The translations under genes were made by a program, and so were the position numbers. A DNA stretch of 7,553 bases from a bacterium. Its GTDB lineage: Bacteria; Planctomycetota; UBA11346. The stretch spans positions 1 to 7,553 of the forward strand of contig JAIFKN010000032.1 in the NCBI GenBank assembly GCA_020049615.1, written 5' to 3'. Shown in pieces: positions 1 through 4,707 of the stretch (its first letter is position 1; every line of letters starts with the position of its first letter). The notes under the pieces are model-generated. The model saw nothing but the letters and a program-made list of their open reading frames with translations. It did no database searches and had not been told where the DNA came from.

Positions 1-1
1 G

Positions 2-8
2 GTTAGCC
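2..8 (-). other. attC R'' box of cassette 2 (attC truncated by window edge)
   Basis: Minus strand GGCTAAC, complementary to the GTTAGCC that opens this cassette at 291-285. It lies 12 bases past the stop codon of the cassette gene, the normal position for the start of an attC. The L'', L' and R' boxes are not in view, so the length of this attC is unknown. The box deviates from the RYYYAAC consensus at its second base, but the opening box deviates in the complementary way. Confidence 0.7.
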
Positions 9-20
9 ACAATTCTATGC

Positions 21-278
21 CTACGATTCTGAAATTCTTCTACCCAACACTTTGGCCGAAACCAAAACTGCACATGCAACAAATGATATAATTGCAAACC
101 ACTTTTGTCTAGCAATATTATATAAGAGTAGTTCCCAAGTAACTTCAGCCCCATCAAGAGGTCTTAGTATACATTTTCCAACTGCAACTATCAACGTAAT
201 AATCACGACAAACACTAAAGAGAATACCAAACCACGGATATATGATTTTCCAATGATATCATAGCTTCGATTTTTCAT
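21..278 (-). CDS. Cassette-borne small membrane protein of unknown function
   Basis: An 85-residue protein, not recognised. Two strongly hydrophobic segments are visible, about residues 16-34 (LVFSLVFVVIITLIVAVGK) and about 62-76 (FAIISFVACAVLVSA). They flank a polar loop of about 25 residues, which suggests a two-helix inner-membrane protein with a short basic N-terminus (MKNRSYD). I chose the ATG at 278 because it lies inside the cassette, 12 bases after the recombination junction; longer starts would read back through the neighbouring attC. There is no clear Shine-Dalgarno sequence, which is common in cassette genes that rely on read-through from the integron promoter. Base composition is AT-rich, unlike intI, and points to capture from another genome. 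Function cannot be inferred from the sequence. Confidence 0.7.
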   Translation of the reverse strand: MKNRSYDIIGKSYIRGLVFSLVFVVIITLIVAVGKCILRPLDGAEVTWELLLYNIARQKWFAIISFVACAVLVSAKVLGRRISES

Positions 279-284
279 GGTTGT

Positions 285-501
285 GGCTAACACAGAGTTA
301 AACCGGCCCATTTGCCGACGGGTGGGCACAATGGAACGGACGGGGTTGAAGGCAATTGGAACGAAAACAGAGGCGGAGTGTCAAGAACTGAGCGGGGGAA
401 ATCATCAGGGTCGCCGGCAACTTCTGTCCGCGAATTCTTGACCGAAGCCGGGCACCTGGAAAACCACACGTAATGGGCTCGGTTTCAACGATTCGTTAGA
501 C
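285..501 (-). other. attC recombination site of cassette 1
   Basis: This is the folded site IntI recognises as single-stranded DNA. On the minus strand the R'' box is GTCTAAC (501-495), the spacer is GAATC, and the L'' arm is GTTGAAACCGAGCCCATT (489-472). The other end, read on the plus strand, is GGCTAAC (285-291), spacer ACAGA, then GTTAAACCGGCCCATT (297-312). The L arms match in all 16 pairs except for two extra bases on one side, at 486 and 479. These are the extrahelical bases that normally set strand choice by IntI. Both spacers are 5 nt, as expected for the unpaired central spacer. The terminal part between the arms is about 160 nt and contains an inner stem, GTCAAGAA (380-387) with TTCTTGAC (435-442). 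At 217 bp the site is longer than the roughly 55-150 bp usual for attC. Confidence 0.9.
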
Positions 502-878
502 GAAAGCTACTTTACCATCGCATTGCCCATTTCGACAATTGCCCTTGGATTCGCTGCGGTAGCCCCAGTAACGTAAAGCGATCCAATAACACCAAATGAT
601 ATTATGTCTACAGTAACGGTAAAAGGTGTACTAAATGTCCTGACGGCATAAGCCTTAAACTTGGATAATCCACTTCGCTTGACATACACAACGCCATCAC
701 TGAGTTTGTAATATGGCACGTCAATCTTGCCTCTCATTTCCTTTTCGAATATTTCTTCTCTTACTTCTACGAATCCATTCGGATCGTTCTCCTTCCATAC
801 TGCACGAGTTACGCAACCAGATAATATCACACACGTAATTATCAGAGAAAACAATCTCATCTGTATTCTTTCGTCTAA
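291..878 (-). mobile_element. Integron gene cassette 1
   Basis: This is the first cassette next to attI, 588 bp, read on the minus strand. It opens with TTAGAC (878-873), just past the attI junction. It carries one gene (507-860) and ends at the G of the attC R' box at 291. The opening TTAGAC is complementary to the cassette's own R'' box GTCTAAC (501-495), as required for a cassette that excises as a circle. As the first cassette it should be the best expressed from any Pc promoter on the attI/intI side. It is AT-rich apart from the attC. Confidence 0.88.
507..860 (-). CDS. Cassette-borne small lipoprotein of unknown function
   Basis: A 117-residue protein. Residues 1-16 form a lipoprotein signal peptide: basic start (MRLF), hydrophobic core and lipobox LSGC with the acylated Cys at 16. 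The next residue is Val, so outer-membrane sorting is expected if the host has Lol-type sorting. The mature part has a polar, charged first half (about 17-70) and a hydrophobic stretch around 78-102 that begins with the motif STPFTVTVDIISFG. A TP...D motif before a hydrophobic run recalls small envelope lipoproteins such as YceK, but this resemblance is weak and I do not assign the family. The ATG at 860 lies 18 bases inside the cassette with only a weak purine stretch (GAAAGAA) before it. The stop lies 5 bases before the attC R'' box, a typical compact cassette. The gene is AT-rich, unlike intI. Confidence 0.78.
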   Translation of the reverse strand: MRLFSLIITCVILSGCVTRAVWKENDPNGFVEVREEIFEKEMRGKIDVPYYKLSDGVVYVKRSGLSKFKAYAVRTFSTPFTVTVDIISFGVIGSLYVTGATAANPRAIVEMGNAMVK

Positions 879-930
879 CTTAGTTTTAGTTGGTTCCGTG
901 TTAACGGGTCTGGCGTCGTGTTAACGGACC
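873..930 (-). other. attI: primary integron insertion site
   Basis: Read on the minus strand, the end of this region is CTAAAACTAAGTTAGAC (889-873). This nearly matches the end of the class 1 integron attI1, which I recall as CTAAAACAAAGTTAGGC; they differ by one base in the spacer and one in the R box. Cassette 1 begins within this box, at G/TTAGAC. Farther inside lie two identical 11-bp repeats, at the place where attI1 carries its DR1 and DR2 accessory IntI-binding sites. The location between intI and the first cassette is as expected. The outer boundary of the functional site is not defined by the sequence; 930 is my estimate. Confidence 0.82.
897..927. repeat. Two 11-bp direct repeats in attI (candidate IntI accessory sites)
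   Basis: CGTGTTAACGG occurs at 897-907 and again at 917-927, a 20-bp period, or roughly two helical turns. Each copy contains the palindrome GTTAAC. By position they correspond to DR1/DR2 of attI1, which bind extra IntI monomers and favour cassette insertion at attI. That role here is inferred, because the sequence of the repeats differs from attI1. Confidence 0.6.
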
Positions 931-1088
931 CTGAGAGTTTCGCAATCGACAACACGTAAGATGTAGTTTGGCAAGGAGATGGCGGACTATTTTCCTGAAA
1001 AGCCGTGCCCTGACTAAACGCTTGAGGGGCAATATCGAGTCCCGGTAAAAGTGCGGTAAAGTGCACCGTCGGGTGCACGCAAGGAATG
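931..1088. promoter_or_regulatory. intI/cassette regulatory region with repeats and a hairpin
   Basis: There is no gene in this 158-bp stretch between attI and intI, where PintI (rightward) and possibly Pc (leftward) should lie. I see a near-perfect direct repeat, GGTAAAAGTGC (1044-1054) and GGTAAAGTGC (1055-1064). A hairpin follows, GTGCACC (1061-1067) with GGTGCAC (1072-1078) and a 4-nt loop. A weak leftward promoter could be TTTACC (1060-1055) with GATATT (1036-1031) at 18-bp spacing. A weak rightward one could be TTGAGG (1022-1027) with GTAAAA (1045-1050) at 17 bp. Neither is strong. I see no convincing LexA box, so SOS control of intI is not supported by the sequence. Confidence 0.4.
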
Positions 1089-1116
1089 CCCCCCCATGAA
1101 CATTTGGGGGGGGAGG
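1089..1116 (+). promoter_or_regulatory. C-tract/G-tract hairpin overlapping the intI ribosome binding site
   Basis: Seven C plus A (1089-1096) can pair with T plus seven G (1105-1112) around the loop TGAACATT, giving an 8-bp, very GC-rich stem. The Shine-Dalgarno sequence of intI, GGAGG at 1112-1116, sits 7 nt before the ATG at 1124 and directly abuts this stem. Folding of the mRNA would be expected to hinder ribosome access. The SD spacing supports the ATG at 1124 over the out-of-frame ATG at 1119. Confidence 0.5.
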
Positions 1117-1123
1117 ACATGGC

Positions 1124-2479
1124 ATGGATACGATCGACGAAGCCGTCCTTCGCTCAGCGCGCGACCATGGGTACCCCGACGCGCAGGCCGCATGGGCCGT
1201 TCGCCATGTCCAGACCTATCGCAAGCGACACCCCGAGCCGGCGTGGCGGCAACCCGAAGTCGCCCGTCTCTACGTGTTGGGTTTGCACCAGCCCTCCTGG
1301 CAGGTGGACCAGATCCGACGTGCCATCGCTTGGGCCTTCCAAGCTGTTGACCTGCCCGTGCCGACTGGCCTGTGGGATACCCCGTCGACAGGGTCGCAGC
1401 ATGCTGTGCATCAGAAGCCGGCACCGATCGCCGGGCCTGGCCCGCTGCCGGGGGATCCCCATGAGCGAGCCCTCTGCGTCTGGCTGCGCACCAGGGGCAT
1501 GTCCTATCGGACCGAGCGCTCGTACCTGACGTGGTGGCGTGGTTTCATCGCTCACGGCCGCGGCGACATCTCCATCCCGGCTATCAGCAGATACCTGACC
1601 TGGCTGGCGGCCGAACGTCATGTCTCCCGCGGAACCCAGAAGATCGCCATCTGCGCCCTCCAGGCTGCCTGGAAGGCCATGACCGGTGATGCGCTCCCCG
1701 AGCTGCACATCGCCTGGGCCTCCCCGCGCCAACGCCTGCCCACCGTGCTCAGCATGGAGGAGATGCGTCGTCTCGATGCCGCGATGCCGGCCGGGGTGGA
1801 TCGCTTGATCACCCTCTTGCTCTATGGCAGCGGCCTGCGCCTCGAAGAATGCCTCTGCCTACGGGTCAAGGACTGTGACCTTGACCACAGCCGGTTCCTG
1901 GTGGTCATGGGCAAGGGCGGGAAGGACCGATCTGTCCCGATGCCGCGGGCAGCTCACGCGCTCGTGTCCGAACAGATCCGGCGACTCGACGTCCTGTGGC
2001 GGCAGGATCTCGCCCAATCCGAGTGGCAGGGTGCGTCCGTCCCTCCCAGTCTCCGGCGCCGCTGCGATCATACGGGACGGCAGTTGCCTTGGCAGTACCT
2101 GTTTCCGGCGGCGTCCTGGGCCACCGATCCGCAGACTGGGGTGCAGCATCTGCGCCACCACCGGCACCCTGACTCGATAAGCAGGGCACTGCGGATGGCG
2201 ACCGCCAGGGCCGGCATCACCAAGCGGGTGACGGCCCATACGCTCCGTCACTCCTTTGCCACGCATCTCCTGCAGCAGGGGCATGACATCCGCACCGTGC
2301 AGGAACTGCTCGGCCATGCCGATGTCGCCACGACCATGGTCTACACGCACGTCATTGGACGAGCGGGGGTGGGCCTGCCGAGTCCAGCCGATGCCGTGCT
2401 GCCCGGCGACACGGTCCAGATACCACCTCCGGGGTCCGTCGCGTCAGTTCCCCACCGGCGACCACCCAACCCCAGGTGA
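1124..2479 (+). CDS. intI: Integron integrase IntI (tyrosine recombinase), long form
   Basis: A site-specific tyrosine recombinase that inserts and excises cassettes by attI x attC and attC x attC exchange. It has 451 residues against the usual 320-350. The core-binding domain spans about 113-190, with the IntI-like stretch MSYRTERSYLTWWRGFI. The catalytic domain spans about 200-425. Visible active-site residues are Arg239 (GSGLRLEE), Lys267 (GKGGKDR), His372 and Arg375 (HTLRHSFATHLL), His398 (ELLGHADV) and nucleophile Tyr407 (VYTHV). The extra patch unique to IntI is present between the lysine and HxxR boxes (about 295-350, including VPPSLRRR, WQYLFP and RHHRHPD). Residues 1-112 are an added, mostly helical region. 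A good GGAGG lies 7 nt before the ATG. The gene diverges from the cassettes, the standard integron layout. The C-terminal 25 residues are Pro-rich and probably disordered. Nothing indicates inactivation. Confidence 0.96.
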   Translation: MDTIDEAVLRSARDHGYPDAQAAWAVRHVQTYRKRHPEPAWRQPEVARLYVLGLHQPSWQVDQIRRAIAWAFQAVDLPVPTGLWDTPSTGSQHAVHQKPAPIAGPGPLPGDPHERALCVWLRTRGMSYRTERSYLTWWRGFIAHGRGDISIPAISRYLTWLAAERHVSRGTQKIAICALQAAWKAMTGDALPELHIAWASPRQRLPTVLSMEEMRRLDAAMPAGVDRLITLLLYGSGLRLEECLCLRVKDCDLDHSRFLVVMGKGGKDRSVPMPRAAHALVSEQIRRLDVLWRQDLAQSEWQGASVPPSLRRRCDHTGRQLPWQYLFPAASWATDPQTGVQHLRHHRHPDSISRALRMATARAGITKRVTAHTLRHSFATHLLQQGHDIRTVQELLGHADVATTMVYTHVIGRAGVGLPSPADAVLPGDTVQIPPPGSVASVPHRRPPNPR

Positions 2480-2487
2480 GCAGACCT

Positions 2488-2525
2488 GCGCGGGACGCCC
2501 CGCGCGCGTCGCCTGGGATCCCAGG
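2488..2525. repeat. Two palindromes just after intI
   Basis: GCGCGGG (2488-2494) pairs with CCCGCGC (2499-2505) around ACGC, a 7-bp GC-only stem starting 9 nt after the intI stop. CCTGGGATCCCAGG (2512-2525) is a perfect 14-bp palindrome. There is no T-tract, so a classical intrinsic terminator is not supported. They may nevertheless act as RNA hairpins at the 3' end of the intI mRNA. Confidence 0.5.
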
Positions 2526-2573
2526 TACGCCGACCACAGCGTACTGTACCGCTTTCCCGCGTGCAAGGCTGCC

Positions 2574-2597
2574 TGCTGTCCGGTTTTCCGGACAGCA
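2574..2597. repeat. 10-bp inverted repeat before brnT: operator or intI terminator
   Basis: TGCTGTCCGG (2574-2583) and CCGGACAGCA (2588-2597) are a perfect inverted repeat around TTTT. It lies immediately upstream of the likely brnT promoter. Antitoxins usually repress their own operons by binding such dyads, so an operator for the XRE antitoxin is a reasonable reading. A stem-loop ending intI transcription is the alternative, though only a mixed ATTGCCTCTTG follows it. Confidence 0.5.
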
Positions 2598-2605
2598 ATT
2601 GCCTC

Positions 2606-2633
2606 TTGTTGAAATACGCCATTGACGTATAGT
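2606..2633 (+). promoter_or_regulatory. Candidate promoter of the brnT-xre operon
   Basis: A -35-like TTGTTG (2606-2611) and a -10-like TATAGT (2628-2633) are separated by 16 bp. Transcription would be expected to start about 7 nt later, at or next to the ATG at 2640, so the message would be leaderless. The promoter follows the 10-bp inverted repeat closely. It is judged by eye and is not a perfect consensus. Confidence 0.45.
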
Positions 2634-2639
2634 GCCGAT

Positions 2640-2924
2640 ATGCGCTTCGTGTGGGACTCCGACAAGGAGGCCATCAACCGTGATCGGCACGGCATCGACT
2701 TCGCGACCGCAGCCCAGGTGTTCCACGACCTGGATGCCGTTGAAGACTACGACGCCGTCCACAGTCAAGACGGCGAAGACCGATGGACGACGATCGGCAT
2801 GGTCGGGGAGGTCCTCATGCTGGTCCGTGTAACCTGGACCGATCGCGACGGTGACGACGTGGTCCGCATCATCAGTGCTCGCCTGGCCAGCCCCAGGGAC
2901 CGAGCGCGCTACCAACAGAGATGA
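2640..2924 (+). CDS. brnT: BrnT family toxin (DUF497, type II toxin-antitoxin)
   Basis: A 94-residue protein with the family pattern throughout: FVWDSDKEAINRDRHGIDF (3-21), AAQVFHD (24-30), RWTTIGMVGEVLMLVRVTWTD (48-68) and RIISARLASPRDRARY (76-91). Family members have a RelE-like fold and act as ribonucleases that slow translation when freed from their antitoxin. I start at the ATG at 2640 because homologues begin just before the F-x-W-D motif. The upstream in-frame TTG at 2622 overlaps the likely promoter. No Shine-Dalgarno sequence is visible, consistent with a leaderless mRNA. The stop overlaps the start of the next gene (ATGA, 2921-2924), implying translational coupling with the antitoxin. 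The gene appears full length and intact. Confidence 0.9.
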   Translation: MRFVWDSDKEAINRDRHGIDFATAAQVFHDLDAVEDYDAVHSQDGEDRWTTIGMVGEVLMLVRVTWTDRDGDDVVRIISARLASPRDRARYQQR

Positions 2925-3316
2925 TAACCATGGCAACCATTCGGACATCCAGCGACGAGATTCGCGCCCACCGGCCCGATCCAGTGATGATGGCCCGTCT
3001 GCGGGCCTCGGGCACCAGCGACACCAAACCCGATCCCGACGAAGCGACCGGCGAGCCGGTGTTCACCATCCGGGCCGTGGTCCGGCGGCGCATCCTGCAG
3101 GGCGCATATCAGGACGGCGACATCGCCGCTTTCCGCACCGCCTTCCATGGGGTAAGCCAAGCCCGGTTCGCCGAGGCTCTGGGCATCAGCGTGGACACAC
3201 TACAGAATTGGGAACAGGGGCGTCGTCAGCCGGATGGTCCGGCCAAGGCCCTGCTGCGCCTGCTGGCTCGACACCCCCGGTTGCTGGCGCACGACCTGAT
3301 GCCGGTTGCCGGTTAA
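2921..3316 (+). CDS. XRE-family helix-turn-helix antitoxin partner of BrnT
   Basis: A 131-residue protein (128 if the ATG at 2930 is used). The C-terminal half is an XRE/Cro-type helix-turn-helix, VSQARFAEALGISVDTLQNW (78-97) followed by EQGRRQPDGPAKALLRLL. This is the form seen in HigA/NadS-type antitoxins. The N-terminal half (about 1-60) is charged, Pro-rich and probably flexible; toxin-binding segments of antitoxins are often disordered in this way. By position and overlap it should neutralise BrnT and repress the operon, possibly at the inverted repeat 2574-2597. BrnT normally pairs with BrnA, an antitoxin with a ribbon-helix-helix-type DNA-binding domain, and I see no BrnA motif, so the pairing is unusual. 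The DNA-binding assignment is firm; the partner role is inferred from context. Confidence 0.82.
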   Translation: MITMATIRTSSDEIRAHRPDPVMMARLRASGTSDTKPDPDEATGEPVFTIRAVVRRRILQGAYQDGDIAAFRTAFHGVSQARFAEALGISVDTLQNWEQGRRQPDGPAKALLRLLARHPRLLAHDLMPVAG

Positions 3317-3317
3317 G

Positions 3318-3331
3318 TCGGGCGATCCCGA
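3318..3331 (+). terminator. Weak hairpin after the antitoxin gene
   Basis: TCGGG (3318-3322) pairs with CCCGA (3327-3331) around CGAT, immediately after the stop codon. The following bases, GTTGTCTC, contain only a poor T-run. It is a possible terminator but not a convincing one. Confidence 0.25.
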
Positions 3332-3767
3332 GTTGTCTCAATCCTCATGGACCCTGCTGTGGGTTGCACGCGTAGGGCCTGTTTGGACTCGCTTTTGTGA
3401 AAATCCAAGCATTTCACTGATTCGCAATTTCTGTGATCGTCGTAACCGTTGTCAGTCCAGCTAAATACACGTTGTGTGAATCGTGATACTTATATTGCCG
3501 CAGATTGCGTCTGGTTACACGTTTGTTGGTACACCCCCTTATTTTCCGTTTCGTGAGCCGACCCCATACCGCTCTGTCAAGCTTCCGATATGTGGAAACA
3601 TCGGCAGCTACGCGAGCCGAACGCCGCCTAAGCCATTACAGCACAGCGACATGCGTTCATTTCCGTGTGTTTCTACAACCGGAACCTCAACTGATATGCA
3701 TCGATCCACACGGTGGACGCACATAATGGCTTATGCATCATGGAGTTGCGGCAATCGGTCGGATCAC

Positions 3768-3802
3768 CATATCATCGTTGCATATCGCATATCAGTCATA
3801 TC
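3768..3802 (+). promoter_or_regulatory. CATATC repeat cluster before the KfrA-like gene (candidate operator)
   Basis: CATATC occurs four times in 35 bp, at 3768-3773, 3781-3786, 3788-3793 and 3797-3802, ending 8 nt before the ATG. The first and last copies share a longer context, CATATC followed by (A)TCGTT or GTT. KfrA proteins are known to repress their own promoters by binding repeats there, so an autoregulatory operator is the natural reading. A weak promoter (TTGCGG at 3746-3751, ATATCA at 3769-3774, 17-bp spacing) would overlap the first copy. Confidence 0.5.
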
Positions 3803-3810
3803 GTTCCGGT

Positions 3811-4707
3811 ATGCCTGAGCCGTCGACCAGCGTCACCATCGAGGATGTCCGGTTGGGGATGGCCGATTGCGTGGCGGCGGGACGCCGGCCGGGGATGCGC
3901 CCGGTGTGGCGCGCCATCGTCGAGCGCACCGGGAAGCGGCCGTCGTTCAGCACCGTTGCCCGGTTCCTGGCCGAGATCGGCGACGGGGCCACGCCGCCGC
4001 CGGCAACCGGGCCGCCCGATCAGGTCGTCGCCCAGCTGCAGCAACTCGCCCCGGCGGTGTGGCAGGCCGCCAGCGCGGCCGCCCGGCAGGAACTGGGGGC
4101 CGACCTGCAGGCCCATGCCGATCGGCTGCGTGCTGCTACCGAGCGTGAACGCGACCTGCTCGCTGAACTCGACGAGGCCCAGGCCCGCGCCAGCGCCGCC
4201 GAGGAGCAGCGCGGCGAGGCGCTGCAGCGTGCCGCCGCGGTGCAGGAGCGCCTCGACGCGCACACCGCCGGCCTCCAGGCCCTGGCGGAGTCGCAGCGGG
4301 TCGCCGCCGAGCAGTGGGCGATGCGCGAGCGCGAACTCAGTGGCCGTCTCGCCCAGCTCGAGCGCGAGACCGCGACCCTGGCCGCCGCGGCGCACCATGC
4401 CCGCGAGACGCTGTCGCAGGCCGTGGCCACCCGCGACCGCCTGCAGGACGAGCTGCGCGAGTCGCAGCGCCGCATGGACGCCGATGTGGCGCTCAACGCC
4501 CACCTCCGCGAGCAGCTCGCCACCCGCGAGGAGGACCTCGGCCGGCTGCGCGCCGAACTGGTCGCCAGCGCCGAGCGCGAACGTCAGGCGGTCATCACCG
4601 CGACCGTCGCCCAGCGCCGCGCGGCGCAGCGCGACGCCCTCCCGCCGGAACTGCGTCGCAGCCTCGCCCGGCTCGAGCAGCACCTGGCGCAGCGGCGGCT
4701 GGCATGA
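3811..4707 (+). CDS. KfrA-like DNA-binding coiled-coil protein
   Basis: A 298-residue protein. Residues 8-57 match the KfrA N-terminal DNA-binding domain pattern: VTIEDVRLGMADCVAAGRRP, then RPVWRAIVERTGKRPSFSTVARFL. A Pro-rich hinge (60-70) follows, then a long helical, Ala/Glu/Arg-rich region (about 74-295) with heptad-like spacing, indicating an extended coiled coil. KfrA family proteins repress their own genes and can form filament-like assemblies linked to plasmid partition. TnpT of Tn4651-type transposons has a related layout and assists recombination by TnpS. I start at the ATG at 3811 because an upstream in-frame ATG at 3733 would place the CATATC repeats in the coding region. No Shine-Dalgarno sequence is visible. 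The stop overlaps the next gene (ATGA, 4704-4707), so the two products are probably made together and act together. Confidence 0.82.
   Translation: MPEPSTSVTIEDVRLGMADCVAAGRRPGMRPVWRAIVERTGKRPSFSTVARFLAEIGDGATPPPATGPPDQVVAQLQQLAPAVWQAASAAARQELGADLQAHADRLRAATERERDLLAELDEAQARASAAEEQRGEALQRAAAVQERLDAHTAGLQALAESQRVAAEQWAMRERELSGRLAQLERETATLAAAAHHARETLSQAVATRDRLQDELRESQRRMDADVALNAHLREQLATREEDLGRLRAELVASAERERQAVITATVAQRRAAQRDALPPELRRSLARLEQHLAQRRLA

Larger units (their letters stand above)
1..290 (-). mobile_element. Integron gene cassette 2 (partial, runs off the left edge)
   Basis: The cassette is read on the minus strand. It begins at the G/TTAGCC junction (285-291) that closes the attC of cassette 1. 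It carries one gene (21-278) and then reaches GGCTAAC on the minus strand (8-2), which is the exact complement of its own opening TTAGCC. That pairing of cassette start with the attC R'' box is the signature of an integron cassette. The DNA is clearly AT-rich compared with intI. The rest of its attC lies outside the window. Confidence 0.8.
3317..3810. other. Intergenic region without a convincing gene
   Basis: About 490 bp, more AT-rich than the genes on both sides. The open frames here have poor composition and no recognisable protein motif, so I call none. A small hairpin TCGGG-CGAT-CCCGA (3318-3331) lies 1 nt after the xre stop and could be a weak terminator. GATATG occurs at 3587-3592 and 3693-3698, the reverse complement of the CATATC motif clustered at 3768-3802. 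The right end must hold the promoter of the KfrA-like operon. The drop in GC content may mark a junction between two acquired segments. Confidence 0.5.

Noticed and set aside
287..469. A 60-codon open frame on the minus strand
   Set aside because: It lies within the attC of cassette 1 and is an accidental frame in a structured recombination site.
931..1123. LexA/SOS box controlling intI
   Set aside because: No CTGT-N8-ACAG site is seen; GAAC at 1098-1101 in the hairpin loop is only a possible half-site of another LexA type.
1014..2350. Several long open frames on both strands overlapping intI
   Set aside because: They are shadows of the GC-rich intI gene, which has full family motifs; the shadow translations show none.
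2622..2639. Upstream TTG start for brnT
   Set aside because: It overlaps the likely -10 element and adds residues absent from the family's usual start before the F-x-W-D motif.
3483..3818. A 111-codon frame in the region before the KfrA-like gene
   Set aside because: No motif, unlike composition, no ribosome binding site, and it runs over the CATATC repeats and the next start codon.
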